From contig NHZP01000049.1 in assembly GCA_003313425.1 (NCBI GenBank), positions 1 through 64,000 of the forward strand: a stretch of DNA of 64,000 nt, read 5' to 3'. Positions 21,195 to 33,152 of the stretch are shown here, one piece after another. Position numbers and translations under genes: made by a program. This DNA comes from Pseudopyrenochaeta lycopersici. Its lineage: Eukaryota; Ascomycota; Dothideomycetes; Pleosporales; Pseudopyrenochaetaceae. The first letter of the stretch is position 1. Each line of letters starts with the position of its first letter. The notes below the pieces were generated by a model. That model did not search any database. It saw only the letters and a program-made list of their open reading frames with translations, and was not told where the DNA came from.

Positions 21195-24100
21195 GATGGC
21201 TGCGGGTTGGAACGTAAACAAGTTGTTATACTTCAAAGTAACCCCTACGTGACAGGAGAGCGCGTTTAAATGGATACAAGAAAAGAATAAAACAATGTCG
21301 GTGTGCTGGCCAGAATATATACCGAAGCCAGAGTTGAAGTAGGCCGCCATGCCTTAAACAAGATAGTCGACATATCTAACTGAATGTATGATCGACCACT
21401 TGATCTATCAGCAAATTCCTTCGTAGGATGCTGGTATGCGGATAAACGGAACGTCAGCCATGATGAAATTTAGCTCTATTCCCTGGCTGTAAAATCCAAT
21501 TGAATAAAGTTTTCCATGCAGTGACGCTAAAAAAGTGGGTCCTTGGATAATATCTTCCCCAGTTTATCCTAGATGATATGCATCTATTGGTTTTATATAT
21601 ACATGCACTGAGACAACAGGAACCGTTGTACAGTCAGATGAGTTGATGCACGGCATTGAAGACTGCGGCAGCCTACATACTAGGCAGTACTATTACTCTT
21701 TGCATCTAGGTTGCCGGTGTTGGCTGGTAATCACACACTTTCCAGTTTGCCAAGCCAACAGACTAGGGTGGGTTTAGAGAGGCTCTGCTACTAGCCCGTG
21801 GGACACTTCACTTCCACCCACAACTGCAGGCGAATCTTAGGCAAAAGTCTTAGTATAGCTGTCACTCGTGGAAACCCGCTCCAAGGCCTGTGGTGGAGAC
21901 CTATTCCCATAGGAAGCTGAGTGGGTTCGGGATTACTACGGTTATTCCTCAACTCGTATTCTGATTCTGATACATTTAGGGAGCTTTTAAGAGGCTTTTG
22001 ATCCTTCCAAGTTCTCCCATATTTTCTTTCCTCAATTGCTGTCAGCTAGCATCAACTCGACCAACTACCTGCTACCGACTATCACCACGCTTTAATAGAA
22101 TTACTGCATGCTCTCATCACCCTCACTGTTTCTAGCATACTAACCTCCCCCCACACTTTAGGATTGGAGCTATCAAATCCTGTGAACACTGGTGGCCTAA
22201 GTTGTTGAAAACCGGCTTGTCTTATGGTATAAGCCTCGGACTAACGCACCGAACCAGGCACGTATTAGTCTTTAGGATGCCAGCGATACTTCATTTTCCT
22301 CCGAAGGTGGACCTTGCGGGATGTAACCGGATAGGACGGATCGGAAAGAGTGGGGCTGAGGATTGCTAGCTTGAGGTTGAGGTAGACGAGCTGTTTTATA
22401 CTTGACGAGGATACTTTTGCAATCAATTTGTAGCCTGTCTGAATGAGGAAGCGAGAGTACCCCCGGTTCGCAGGTTCGCTTGTTCCTTGTAGGCGAAAGC
22501 TCCTATCTGTCTTGAAAAAGTTCAAGCCGACTACACGAAATATCCGCCATTATCGTGTTCGATACTTGCGCTTTTATAACAGAGTTGCCAGCTGCCCAGT
22601 AAAGTTCGCCGCACTACCTAAGGTTTTCAATCTCACTAGAATAAGCTAAGGTCGGAGTGAACACAGCAGCAGGTTCCTGACAACGTAAGATTAACTGAAA
22701 ACACCGCCTTTATTTTAGGATTTGTAAAGATCAACGTACAGTACTTTGAGAACGCTTCCCCTATGTGTTACAGACTCAGAGTGTAATTCTTGTATTGATG
22801 CATAGACATCTAATCTGATTATAATTTATGTAAGTGCTGTCAACTTTGTTGAGCAGGTGGTTTGGTAGTGGTGAAATTGTATTTTTGATAGTTTAAGACA
22901 ATTAAAAAGCATTCGCGATTAATGGGTAGTAAATCTTCATACACTAATTGACTAGAAGCTGGTATGGCGAGTACACCGTGTCCAATCTTCACAAGTGAAC
23001 AATGACAGGAAATGCTATTGCTATAGTATTCGGAGGAGATTTTAGTGTATGAGTAATGAAGACCTTTGGTGGTAAAACTTCTCACTGCATCAAGCGGATC
23101 ATGAAAGTTCATGTCGTTTTTGATTTCCTCTTTTATCAGACGCATATTGTGTGTCTACATTCTTTTTTTTGATTTTATTTAGCATGTGAATATTGCTGGC
23201 GGGGCCATTGAGAATGCTCAACAGTCTTGTAATGATTTCGTCAAGATTGGAGCCGGAATCCAGCCGATCGCTCGTGACTTACGAACTATAGTTCTCGTAA
23301 AGTATTCAATATTGTGGAATACAGAATCAAATTCAAGGATTCGTACTGCATCGTTCAATCCACATGATTTACCTTTTCGCCTCCCGAGAGCTCGATGTCC
23401 ACGGTCTTCCACGTTGAAACCGAGATTATGGGTTTAACACTTTCTCTATAACAATGCTTTTTGTGATGTATATAGAGTAAATTTTTTTTTCAGTTATTAA
23501 CAGCGCATGAGTCAGGGAGATATATAGATTAGGAGAAGACTCAAGCTGGCTTCCACTCAACATTGATGCTATTCAGAAATCAGGCAGAGGTTTATTTGTC
23601 TATACAAATGTGAATATTGTATCAGCAGACTCGTAGATGCTTTGAGATGCTTTAATAAGGCAGCTTAAATGAGCGACTATTACAAGCCAGACGCACGCAA
23701 AAGCTATATTTCTTTGAGGTTGAAGTTGCTAGGCTTTGTTTCTTTAATGTGGATGTACGTTGCAGCTCTTGCTGCTGTCTAGGCAAGGCTTTATTATATT
23801 TATTGCTCATAATTCTGACCAGGGGCCTCTGTATACCACTTATGTTCATTCTACGAACGCTGTAATGTTGATTGATACTTCTGATGTCACCACAATTGCC
23901 TCTAGAATTCCAAAAGGTACGATTCCAAGCTCCTGCAGCCTTGACGGATCCAAAATGGAAGGTAAGTTTTCATGAGAAGAATGAGATGGTATCCAAGGTC
24001 TCGAGCATTCACTGTGAATATGAGCCATTAAAGGCTTCCCGTACAAGATCGCACAGCTTATGGTTAGCCACTTCAAGCAGGATCTATCGGAAATCAGGCA

Positions 24101-26074
24101 CCAAAGGATGGAAACTAGATCTTACAATCGTGTCTTTGCGGCCGCCAAAGCTGCCAAGCCAAATAAATATAGCATGCATTGGTCGAAGTCGCGCCGCTCG
24201 GGTTCCTAGCGGAGGAACATAACTTCAAAGACTGGGCCTTGGTTTAATTGAAATCATCGCCAATATGGTATTGATACGAGTCACAAAACTGAGGATTGTT
24301 GGCTCTCATGGGAGTTACGATCGTTCCCGGCACAACCTGTTCGAGAAGCCACGCATATTCATAAACGTCTTCCAGGACAGAGCTTAGGGCTGTTGTGGAC
24401 GCCTTTGAATACTGGCCAGAAAAGAATGTACTGCGGAGTTGTTTATTGACATTGTCTCTTAAATTATTCCGATTGCACCCCTTCTTGAGGACATAGAGCT
24501 TGATAAACTTTTACGCGTCATCAACAATATGACGCGTGTGGAAAAATTCCGTGTGCCTGCTCAGCGCTAGAAGGCGGGTGTTAATAAGCCAAACATGTCG
24601 GCAGTACTTACTTCTGGACACGTTGAGCATATTCTTGAGTAATATGAATGATGGTGCGACTCTCAAATCTCACAGGCACGTGCTTCCACGCGATCTAGAA
24701 TAATTTACATCACGAAAGCCTTAGAGGCACGAAGTTTCTCTGATAGGCCTTTTTTCACAAGGAGATCTCAAAACGTATAAATTGCTGACAGAAGTCCGAT
24801 GTCCTAACAAATTCGAGATTACAGCCGTTCTTCAATCGGACTTGCCATTGTTGCACCTCAGATCATGTTTATCGCGCACCTTTCCGGTCTTTCGGCTCCT
24901 GAGGACATAAACAGTGTCGATCACGACAACGAAAAGGACGGAAAACTTTAAACTACAGACGGACAAGGATGGGGAGGTGAGAGACACGTTAATACTAATA
25001 TCATGTACAAGCTAGCCGTCCACCTGAAATACAGGGAAAAACTAAAAATCTAGGGTTCTATATCTCTAGATCTGTTGAATATAATTCCTTAAAAATTATT
25101 TATAAGATTTAAATATTTATAAACTTTAAGTGTTTAAAATATCCAAACTCTAGATTAATAATCTTAACATTGGGATATCTATATAGGTGCAGCTTAGCAG
25201 TGAAATTTTCACAGAACTCTATCAAGCAGATCTAGAGATATTGAAAACTAGAATTTTAAATTTTTCTAGTATTTTTAAGTGGACAGCTCGCTTGTACAAG
25301 ACGTTACACGTTTGGGAGATGTACAAATGGCTAGCATTTTCACTGGAAGCAATGCTGCAATGTCACATATTTACAGTTTTACAAAACGGTATCTTGATCG
25401 ATGGAACATGATGTAGGCAAAGAACGTCACTTGCCAGTGGAGTGGATTGCATCCTGAGAATGGCATTGGGCTCGTTGCACAGACTCTGCTTAGGCTCAGC
25501 TGTATAGCCAACCACTGAGTGAAACCGTCTTGAGGCACTCTACTAAATTTTTCACATACTCACAATGTAGCCTTCAGATCAGGAACCATTTTCAGCTTTT
25601 ATTCGAAGCAGTGTTGGTAGCATCTTAAACTGAATACTTGGAGAAATCACCTGTAGTGTTCCTCCTTAGGTGGCGAGAACTTATCGTGCCGAGAGAAAAA
25701 GGGGTGCTTTTAAGTATGTGGTTGGTCTCTTCACGAAGCGATTCTCGCTACGTACTGAGGTATGTTACATATTCATTTTGATTATAATTATACCTGTCAC
25801 AATTGCGTCTTTGGTAAGTACAAGCCTTGTGATTGAACAGTGATAAGATCATCTGATCCTTGATTTCACGCGCAATGGCGCAACTTACCTTGTTTATGGT
25901 GAAACAACATTGTTAAGACATGATATCGGTCGCGCTGTGTACAACGCGTCAGTTTCTAACCATATAACGCCGCTGTGCCTTGAGTCATCTCTCCTCAACC
26001 AAAAAAAATTCATAATTCCGGAAGTAAAACAGTCCTAGACTAAAATTGGCTTAAGCTGCCTTGAAGATTTTGAC
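21195..26074. other. 4.9-kb gene-poor region
   Basis: No frame longer than about 116 codons and none with a recognisable domain. A minus-strand frame at 23846-24076 has protein-like composition but no identified family. 25020-25180 is AT-rich. I see no repeats or transposon ends. Confidence 0.4.
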
Positions 26075-27505
26075 ATGTTTTTTCTAAGACTAGTTCCTTT
26101 CGACGGTTTGTACCAGACGACTTCTTCAGAATCCTCATTGAGTAACGGTTCAGTTTCTAGCAATCTGTCGCCAACTCTGTTTCCACCAAACCATGCACTT
26201 GCTAGGCGTAGTCTTCACAGTCCATTGATTGCCAGTCCTACGAATACAGGCGAGAGGAATGAAGATGGTCAAGAGCACTTTCAGATTGTCAAGTTAAGAA
26301 TATTGCAACTCGTATCGGAACTTTTCCCGGAGATTGAGCGGTCCTCGCAAGTCATAATCGAGGAGATTGGGTCTGGTTCATTCAATCGTGTCGTTGGGGT
26401 GACAATCTGGCCGTCCAAGCCGTATCGAGACTCCGATGTTGCGCTTCGTAAACCTTTGTCCAACTCTCTTAGCAATATCTTACCAAAGGAGTGCCCGAAC
26501 CCAAAAGAGTATGTGGTTCGAGTCTCATTGGACGGTCGCAGTGAGTTTGCAGGATTGGGGAACGACATGAAGCTGGACATCTCCATTCTTCAAGTTCTCG
26601 AATCCCATCTTACGATTCCAATTCCCAAGGTAATCGAGTATGATTTGAGTGAGTCCAACGCTCTCAAAAGGCCCTATGTAATCCAGACCCGTCTTCGAGG
26701 GCAACCTCTTAACGTTCTTATGAGAAAACTAAATCCTCAACAAATGGTCTCCGCCGTCGAACAAATCACCAGTATGATCGAGAAAATTGCTGCAGTCACT
26801 GCTTCTGCAGCTGGCGTGATATCAACGGACACTTCTGCAAGGCTAAGTACTCCAAATATTGAACTAAAGCAGTTCCCTGTCCCAACCGCAATCACAGCTG
26901 CCATGTACCCTGATTTTTCAAAACCCAGTGGCGGATCGGCACCATTGCAAACGCCTTTGGAGTTCATCATCGAGCATTGTCACCGCTGGCGCGAGTATGA
27001 GAAACGCGTTAAACTGTCCAAGGGCAATCTACTCTGGGACAAGTTATTGGCTATTGCGCACTCGCTCAACCGTGGTGGTTGGCTGGGGGATCGCTTCCAC
27101 CTTGTTCATGATGACCTTTTTCCACGCAATATTCTTGCCGAAGTAAAAGACTCCATTTCGGTAGAAATCACAGGGATTGTAGACTGGGACATATCATTCT
27201 TCGCTCCGAAGTGTGTTGCATTTCGCCCGCCTTACTGGGCATGGATTGGGGATGACATGGATGAGCGAGATGAGGACAATGCTAGGGTAGAGCTGGATGA
27301 CGATTATGATATCCTTCTCTGGGATGCATTTGTTGATACAGCTTCAAGTGAGTTTATTCGCTTTGCTTTTTCGGAAGAGAGTGTACTGGCTCGGAAACTT
27401 TTCTATGTTGTATGGCAAGGTATGCTCACCCAGTGGGGATTCGACCTTGCCCTCGAGGTAGTCAACCATTGGGAATCGCTGCCTTCTAATCAGAGTGCTA
27501 CCTAG
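26075..27505 (+). CDS. Phosphotransferase-fold protein (APH family), 476 aa, no intron
   Basis: One uninterrupted frame. After a Ser-rich N-terminus of about 65 residues comes the kinase-like fold of the aminoglycoside phosphotransferase/choline-kinase family: a glycine-containing loop (EEIGSGSFNRVVGV, about 95-108), a Lys/Arg-bearing strand (EYVVRVSL), the catalytic loop HDDLFPRNIL (about 345-354, HxDxxxxN) and the metal-binding VDWD (about 370). These residues are intact, so ATP-dependent phosphotransfer to a small molecule is plausible. In fungi this family is large and mostly uncharacterised; antibiotic resistance should not be assumed. Length and motif order are normal. The gene stands alone. 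Confidence 0.8.
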   Translation: MFFLRLVPFDGLYQTTSSESSLSNGSVSSNLSPTLFPPNHALARRSLHSPLIASPTNTGERNEDGQEHFQIVKLRILQLVSELFPEIERSSQVIIEEIGSGSFNRVVGVTIWPSKPYRDSDVALRKPLSNSLSNILPKECPNPKEYVVRVSLDGRSEFAGLGNDMKLDISILQVLESHLTIPIPKVIEYDLSESNALKRPYVIQTRLRGQPLNVLMRKLNPQQMVSAVEQITSMIEKIAAVTASAAGVISTDTSARLSTPNIELKQFPVPTAITAAMYPDFSKPSGGSAPLQTPLEFIIEHCHRWREYEKRVKLSKGNLLWDKLLAIAHSLNRGGWLGDRFHLVHDDLFPRNILAEVKDSISVEITGIVDWDISFFAPKCVAFRPPYWAWIGDDMDERDEDNARVELDDDYDILLWDAFVDTASSEFIRFAFSEESVLARKLFYVVWQGMLTQWGFDLALEVVNHWESLPSNQSAT

Positions 27506-27937
27506 TTTGTGGTGGCTTTGAGTAAATGAAGCTAGTAGCTATCTATACTACACACAAAAATTGAGAGCGACTGATTACTATTTGCAATTACAGTTCATTG
27601 ATATGATCTACTTCTTGTGACATAAAAGTCATGAATCGTTCGCGATGCTGGGAGATGAGAGCCGGCTGTGCACAGAGTCTCAGAGCATGTTTTCGGTTAA
27701 GTCAATGGAAAGCCTTTCAATAGTAAAGAATTAAATGCGATAGCACCTGCCTGCCCCAATGTGAGCGTATCTTAGTTTAGTTCAACTTTTTGCCTTGTCC
27801 CAAAGCCAGATGAATATCTGTGCTTGGTGAAAACCAATTCTAGTGCGCAACAAAATGGTTCAAATCTCTCAAAATTGGCATGAAGCTTGGAGAGGTCATC
27901 CAACTCACTACCAAGAAATCCTTACATTAACTGCGCA
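27506..27937. other. Intergenic, nothing recognised
   Basis: 3' flank of the APH-type gene and 5' flank of a short secreted frame. Confidence 0.4.
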
Positions 27938-28123
27938 ATGCATTTATCCCTCGCAAAGCTCCTCGTCCTTGTTTCTGCTGTTGCAACTTGCGCTGCTGTG
28001 CCTGCGTCTCGGCGCGATGTCCTTCCCACAGCACAGACAGTCAAACAAGATGTTGTCAATATCCACAATGCTCTACAAAGCGATCCCGGCGGCTCTTCTG
28101 AAAGAATAGGAGCTTTGGCATAG
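27938..28123 (+). CDS. Short secreted protein, possibly a truncated HsbA-like protein, 61 aa
   Basis: ATG at 27938 gives MHLSLAKLLVLVSAVATCAA, a clear signal peptide, followed by about 40 residues (ASRRDVLPTA, VKQDVVNIHNALQSDPGG) that resemble the first helix of hydrophobic-surface-binding proteins (HsbA). The family is normally about 170-180 aa, so this is either a truncated copy or the first exon of a gene whose later exons I cannot find; 28124-28820 shows no matching continuation. Confidence in expression is low. Confidence 0.35.
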   Translation: MHLSLAKLLVLVSAVATCAAVPASRRDVLPTAQTVKQDVVNIHNALQSDPGGSSERIGALA

Positions 28124-28821
28124 GTACAACACTATAGACGTCTGCATCAGTTGGATTGACTCCAAGTCCATCGCACTGAAGGAGCCTATAGCTCCATTAC
28201 GGTACATTGAAGAAAACAATGATCAATTTCTGGACCGAACAAGTCTATATTATGACCACCAGCTTTGACGGCCTACCTGTTCGTACTCTGGTTCATGAAA
28301 TATTGTAGCAGCCTGAGTTTACGTCGTCCCGTGGTCAACTTTGGTGAAACCCCACAAAAGCAAACTATCGAATATTCTGTTAGCATAAGAGGATACTGGC
28401 AACTACGTTGATAAATTTTAATGTACGCGATTTACTCGCCAGTAGTGCCTAGTGATGATCGCGAAAGCCGGAACTCGTTTGAGTCTGAAAACAAGAGCTC
28501 GTCCAATATGAAGGTCCACCTGGAAGATAGATACAGTGTGGTTGTCTTCTAGGTGGGTTTTGTGCCTTTCTAGGTAAACGAAGTCGAGGAACGGTCGGGC
28601 CAGTAATCGCGGCGGTAAATCGTTTAAGGTGATAGAGAAAACATATTTGCAACGAAAAGCAGACAGGAAGAGGATAAGCGCAAGATGGATGTCGCAAAAA
28701 GGGGAGGAGATGGAAAAGGTGTGGTGTAATGTATGACGTAAGCTCGGTAATCGCTTCTTTATTCCTCGGCAACGGCTCCTCCCATTGCTCTCGACAATCA
28801 TCTTTCACATTTTTAGGCGAC
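28124..28821. other. Intergenic
   Basis: Overlapping minus-strand open frames at 28418-28823 show no domain and lie in the upstream region of the F-box-like gene; I treat them as chance. Confidence 0.4.
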
Positions 28822-29880
28822 ATGAAGCAACCATCTCCAGAGGCTCGCCTACAGGGGGAATTTTCCGTTCTGCCTCTGGAACTTTTCTACAACATCCTCG
28901 ACCAACTGGTAGGAACGCGCAACGGCCAGCATCCAGTTGCTTACGAACCAACAAGTGCAATCACCAAGGCGTTACGCGCGCTCACTCTAGTGTGCCGAAA
29001 TATTTATCCCATTGCATCAAGATATCTATACTCGAATTGTCTTTATCTAGACAACTGCACCAACTACGCTCGCTTTCGCAGGACACTGGGCTTGAGCCTT
29101 GGATATCACCCTCAAGCGCTCAAATACGGAGAGGTAGGACGCAATGACCAGCTCTTCGCAGACGCGGACACGCCGCGATATATCACCTCTATTTTCATCT
29201 CGCCGATGCATTCCATGAAAGACGGTAAAGCAATGCCCATGGTTCGGCTACCGCAAATCGTTGATCTGTGCAATACCGTGGGACGCTCGCTCAAGAGACT
29301 GGCTCTGGACTTCCAAACTATGTATACGCCCGCTAGCGAGGTTGCATTGATCAAGCCGCATATCAGCGAGAACAATATTTTCTTACATATGCCAAATCTG
29401 GAAGAACTCATTGTCAGCTTTGATGTCGCAGATTACTTTCCTTTTCCGCCTCCCAACCTGAAGAGACTTGCGATAACTGTGCAGGAGATGAGAGACACAC
29501 CGTTGGATTTCTGTTTCTTAATACCATCTCTACAAATGTTAGTCTTTTTACGCCCACCAGAGCTGGCCGCAAGAGATATTGATCTCTTTTTCGACGCGTT
29601 CAAAGGGAATAGCTTGGATATAGTACTGGTTGATGTAAACTCAAATCATCGAACGCCCACCAATACAAGAAGCTGGAATGACGATGATAAAGTAAGGATA
29701 TGGGAAGCTGATGTAGCCACTAGCTTCTACGGTGATGACGATGACTTGATATTATGCGATAGTTGGGTCTGGACCCATGGTGTGGATGGTACCCTCTGGA
29801 CCCAGGACAAGCGACGTATGGCATCTTGGGTAGAGATTGAAAAAAAGGTTGGCTGGACCAGTGCACTCCATCTCGGATAG
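28822..29880 (+). CDS. F-box-like protein, 352 aa
   Basis: I start at ATG 28822 (MKQPSPEARL), since upstream in-frame ATG 28729 would add a Ser/Cys-rich stretch with no conserved character. Residues about 15-70 match the F-box pattern (LPLELFYNILDQLV ... ALRALTLVCRNIYPIASRYLY), the surface that binds Skp1 in SCF ubiquitin ligases. The rest is a leucine-rich-repeat-like region (LPQIVDLCNTVGRSLKRLAL, MPNLEELIVSFDV, PPNLKRLAI) typical of fungal F-box proteins that select substrates, ending in an acidic tail. The target is unknown. A single exon is assumed. Confidence 0.7.
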   Translation: MKQPSPEARLQGEFSVLPLELFYNILDQLVGTRNGQHPVAYEPTSAITKALRALTLVCRNIYPIASRYLYSNCLYLDNCTNYARFRRTLGLSLGYHPQALKYGEVGRNDQLFADADTPRYITSIFISPMHSMKDGKAMPMVRLPQIVDLCNTVGRSLKRLALDFQTMYTPASEVALIKPHISENNIFLHMPNLEELIVSFDVADYFPFPPPNLKRLAITVQEMRDTPLDFCFLIPSLQMLVFLRPPELAARDIDLFFDAFKGNSLDIVLVDVNSNHRTPTNTRSWNDDDKVRIWEADVATSFYGDDDDLILCDSWVWTHGVDGTLWTQDKRRMASWVEIEKKVGWTSALHLG

Positions 29881-30064
29881 CCTGTAATCATGAGTATGTG
29901 TCAAAATTATGGTGCTTTACTTGAATGCAATACAAATACTTCTAGCTTGGACACTGCACTGCACGAAGGTTTGTCCTTTGACTTTTCTGTATAAAGCCTC
30001 AACTATTCTTAGTCTTCATCATCATGAATGCCATCACAAGCTTATGCTTCCATGACTCCTGGCA

Positions 30065-31000
30065 CTAGCCAGATTCCCCTCTATCTACCCCCAGCGCACC
30101 TCCCTCCTTCCCCAACAAGCCTCCGAGAAATTTACTCTTCAACAGCCCCTTGTCTCGGATCTCAGCGCCACACTTTTCCAACTCCTCCACATCCCAGGTA
30201 ACATTCACATATCCGCCCTTGACATTGTGTGCCTTATCGCTAGCCAGCCATATCGACATTGCGCCCACAAGCTCCGGTGTATCATACGCAAACGGTACGA
30301 ATGCCTCCATGGTCGCAATATCTTTGACAATACCTGGGTCTAACGAGAATGTCTTCAGGTTCGGGTGTTCAGCGTCCAGGTACTCGACAAGTCGGATAAC
30401 TGCAGATTTGGACATGCCGTACGACGAGCCGCCGGGGAGGACGATTGCCGCGGTTCCGGATGTCATTGTTATGAACGTGCCAGATAGATTTGGCCCAAAC
30501 GTACGGATGTAGTGGTGTGCAGTGAGATGCGCACTGCGGACATTCATGGTAATGTCATCCCACCAAGCTTCGTCGTCCATTTCGCCAATTTTAGGGAACG
30601 AGGATCCTTGGTTTGCGCCGCCGACATTAGCAACGACGGCATCCAGCTTCCCAAACGTTTCCCTGATGGCGCCGAACAAGCTGGCGACATCGGACGATTT
30701 GGTGGTATCGCAGGCATAAGCAAGTACTTTTGTAGAAGAGCTGACAACCTGTATCGCTGCAGTGACGGGTTCGAGACTTTCTACCTTGCGACTGCAAATG
30801 GCAATGCCCGCTGCGCCTGCTTTCGCCCAGGAGAGGGCTATCGCGCGACCGATTCCCCTAGAAGCACCTGTGATGAGGACATGCTTGCCAACCGCATTGC
30901 TGTAGCTGCTTTCAATGGCGGGGTACACATCGCGATGATAGGTACTCGTCAAAGCCATCAACTTGGTGTATAGATCTGGATCGAAGTCTTGAGCTGCCAT
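30065..31000 (-). CDS. Short-chain dehydrogenase/reductase, 311 aa
   Basis: Start ATG 31000 (MAAQDFDPDL) is preferred over an in-frame ATG 75 bases upstream because it places the usual N-terminal helix before the Rossmann fold. The classical SDR motifs are present: TGASRGIG (residues 44-51), the VANVGG variant of NNAG, catalytic Ser in TMTSG and the Y-x3-K pair in YGMSK exactly 13 and 17 residues after the Ser, then the DPGIV segment. An NAD(P)H-dependent cytosolic oxidoreductase is expected; the substrate cannot be told. No intron. It is convergent with the F-box-like gene, 184 bases away. Confidence 0.85.
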   Translation of the reverse strand: MAAQDFDPDLYTKLMALTSTYHRDVYPAIESSYSNAVGKHVLITGASRGIGRAIALSWAKAGAAGIAICSRKVESLEPVTAAIQVVSSSTKVLAYACDTTKSSDVASLFGAIRETFGKLDAVVANVGGANQGSSFPKIGEMDDEAWWDDITMNVRSAHLTAHHYIRTFGPNLSGTFITMTSGTAAIVLPGGSSYGMSKSAVIRLVEYLDAEHPNLKTFSLDPGIVKDIATMEAFVPFAYDTPELVGAMSIWLASDKAHNVKGGYVNVTWDVEELEKCGAEIRDKGLLKSKFLGGLLGKEGGALGVDRGESG

Positions 31001-31690
31001 GATGACGTACAAAGTCGTTGTACGATAAGATAGTGTGGATAATGAGAGCGAAGCCTTCGCTTGCAGATTTCTCACGCTTTATCCAATTTCTACTCCGCAT
31101 GTTATCTTTATATCCATGATATTCTCGGTATGGTGCACGAAGTATGCTCAGCATACGCCCGATGGGTTGTGCGGTGAGGAGATAGGGCTGATGGAGGCCT
31201 TGCAGCGCGAAGACTTCGTATAAACTCACGAGTCGATTGGAATCTGGCCACTTAGAGCCTGGAATTATAGATCTAGTCATATCGTAACTTCACAACTTGC
31301 TGTGATTGAGCCGCGCCTCGTATCTAATCCCTTCACGGGATACGCAGGATGGCGAAGCGCTATCTTCAATCGGCCAAGCTCGTCTCACCTTATTCAAACA
31401 TATCGAGGATGACGGCGCGAGTCCTTGATGTGGGTATTCGGAGCGGTAAACTTTGCTATCATCCTCATCTGCTTGCATTTTTTACCGATACGTCTCCAAT
31501 GGAACAGGAGTCCAGAACGCGGCCCCCCGGCTAATAACAGCGTAATTTAAGTTCTCTGCAGTCTGCCTTTATTATACGGGATCTTATAGCTGACGTCCTA
31601 AATTCTCAATAGAGCCAACGAAAGAAGGAGAGAAAGCAGAAGCTGGGATGCTCAATTCTTCAACACAGGCTCTTTCCCTCGCCTTCTGTC
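31001..31690. other. Intergenic
   Basis: Upstream of the SDR gene at 30065-31000 and downstream of the SDR gene at 31691. No gene recognised. Confidence 0.4.
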
Positions 31691-32814
31691 TCACACCGGC
31701 ACTGTCAGCGGATTCATAACTCCGGCCCCACCATCAACCCGCAACTCACTCCCCGTGATATAACTGCTGAAGCCACTTGCCAAAAAGCCGGCTACGCGCG
31801 CAACCTCGTCCGGGCGCCCCGCTCTCTCGAGCCCAATGGTGCGTTTCTGAGCCTCGTTGGCCTGGAGGGAAGCGGGAGGAAACTGGCCACCCTGCATTTC
31901 CTTGAGGCCGCTATTCTTCAGGTCGAGGCCGACGTCGATTTGGCCGGCGGTGATGGCGTTGATGCGCACGCCGGTTCCCTTGAGGACGAGGACGCCTGAG
32001 CGTACTACGCCGAGGGCGGCGTGCGAGGCCATGGTGAAGGCCGGGGACCAGCAGCCGCCGTAGGTGCCGGCGACGGATGTGACGACGATGATGCTGCCGT
32101 AGGGGGCGTCTTTGGGGGCGGCATTGGGATAGGGACCTTTTGGCGTTGTTTTTTGCATGGCTGCCGGGGCGTACTTGAGGGCGAAGAAGGCGGGCATGGC
32201 GTTTGTCTCAAAGGCTGCGTATAGGTCTTTTGGGCCGGTGGTGGTTATGGAAGGAGGGCCTAGCAGACCAGTGGATGACGTCCAGACATCGAGTCTACCC
32301 CAGCTGTTGAGGACGTCATCGATCAAGCTGAGCGTGTCTTCCTCCGAGTTGATCTTGTAGGGGTAGCCAATCACTTTGGTGTTTGGGAATTGTGCATTTA
32401 TTGCATCTGCGAGTTCGGCATAGGGTTCGTCTGGGTTGGAGGAGCAGGCGTATATGCATGCTGCACCGTGGGCTTGGACGGTATATCGTTAGTAGCGATT
32501 ACGGGTGGTTGACGAAGATGACAAAAAGGGCCAAGTGTGCTTCTCACAGTGCGCGAGACGAGGATGCACACTCACCAGCAAGCTCATACACAATGGCCTT
32601 TCCAACAGGTTGTGTAGCACCGGTCACGACGCACACAAAGCCATACTACAATGACGGGGCGAGGTATCAGTAACATGATGACCAGGGCATCCAGCACACT
32701 TCAAGCATCGTGTCTTCAACATGGAGAAGCGCGACGTACGAGTTTTCCATCCGATCTGTAAGGGGAGAAATGCTCCGAATCGGCAGTATCCGCGTTGGCT
32801 GTAGCTGCAGTCAT
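31691..32814 (-). CDS. SDR-fold protein lacking the catalytic Tyr and Lys, 3 exons, 308 aa
   Basis: Exons 32814-32740, 32645-32576 and 32472-31691 are joined by 94-bp and 103-bp introns (GTACGT...TTGTAG; GTGAGT...CTAAC...CCAAG); the sum is 309 codons. The product starts MTAATANADTADSEHF, then a Rossmann strand with VTGATQPVGKA (about 32-42, a TGxxxGxG variant) and SSTGLLG in place of NNAG. The catalytic serine (VVTSVAG) is kept, but at +13 there is Phe and at +17 Ser (PAFTMAS) where Tyr and Lys normally stand. The C-terminal GSELRVDGG signature is typical. It may be a catalytically dead or altered SDR, e.g. a binding or regulatory protein. Confidence 0.8.
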
Positions 32815-33152
32815 GGTGATGCGCTGAGCAGCGAATGTGGTGGGGATGGGTCAAAGTGAAAGTGTAGTCGCAGGACGACGCGCTTTCGGGCACGACAAGC
32901 AAGCCATGGTTGTTTTCTGTTGACTGAAAGTCGGTGGATATCCACGGGGCGCGGAGATGTGTAAATGGCGAGACATTGTTGGTTAGGAGTAGCTTCTTAT
33001 CGGGTGGGCTTATCATGGTGCATGGAGCTGTGACCACTCGGCGGGGTCATGTTAGTGGCATGGTGGGCTACCGGTATGGCTACTTTTGCATTAAAGCTGC
33101 GTCTAGTGAATATCTAATCGGGTGCCTGCGCTTGCAACACTGGGGCCAAGAC
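32815..33152. other. Intergenic
   Basis: Upstream of the SDR-like gene and downstream of cytidine deaminase; minus-strand frames here are shadows. Confidence 0.4.

Noticed and set aside
23846..24076. 76-codon minus-strand frame with protein-like composition
   Set aside because: No domain, no flanking exons that extend it, and competing frames of similar length on the other strand.
25187..25411. 74-codon plus-strand frame
   Set aside because: Isolated in AT-rich DNA, no signal peptide and no family pattern.
26075..27505. Antibiotic-resistance kinase
   Set aside because: Only the general APH fold is visible; fungal members are numerous and mostly of unknown substrate.
28418..28823. Two overlapping minus-strand frames of about 125 codons
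   Set aside because: They overlap each other out of frame and occupy the promoter of the F-box-like gene; no domain.
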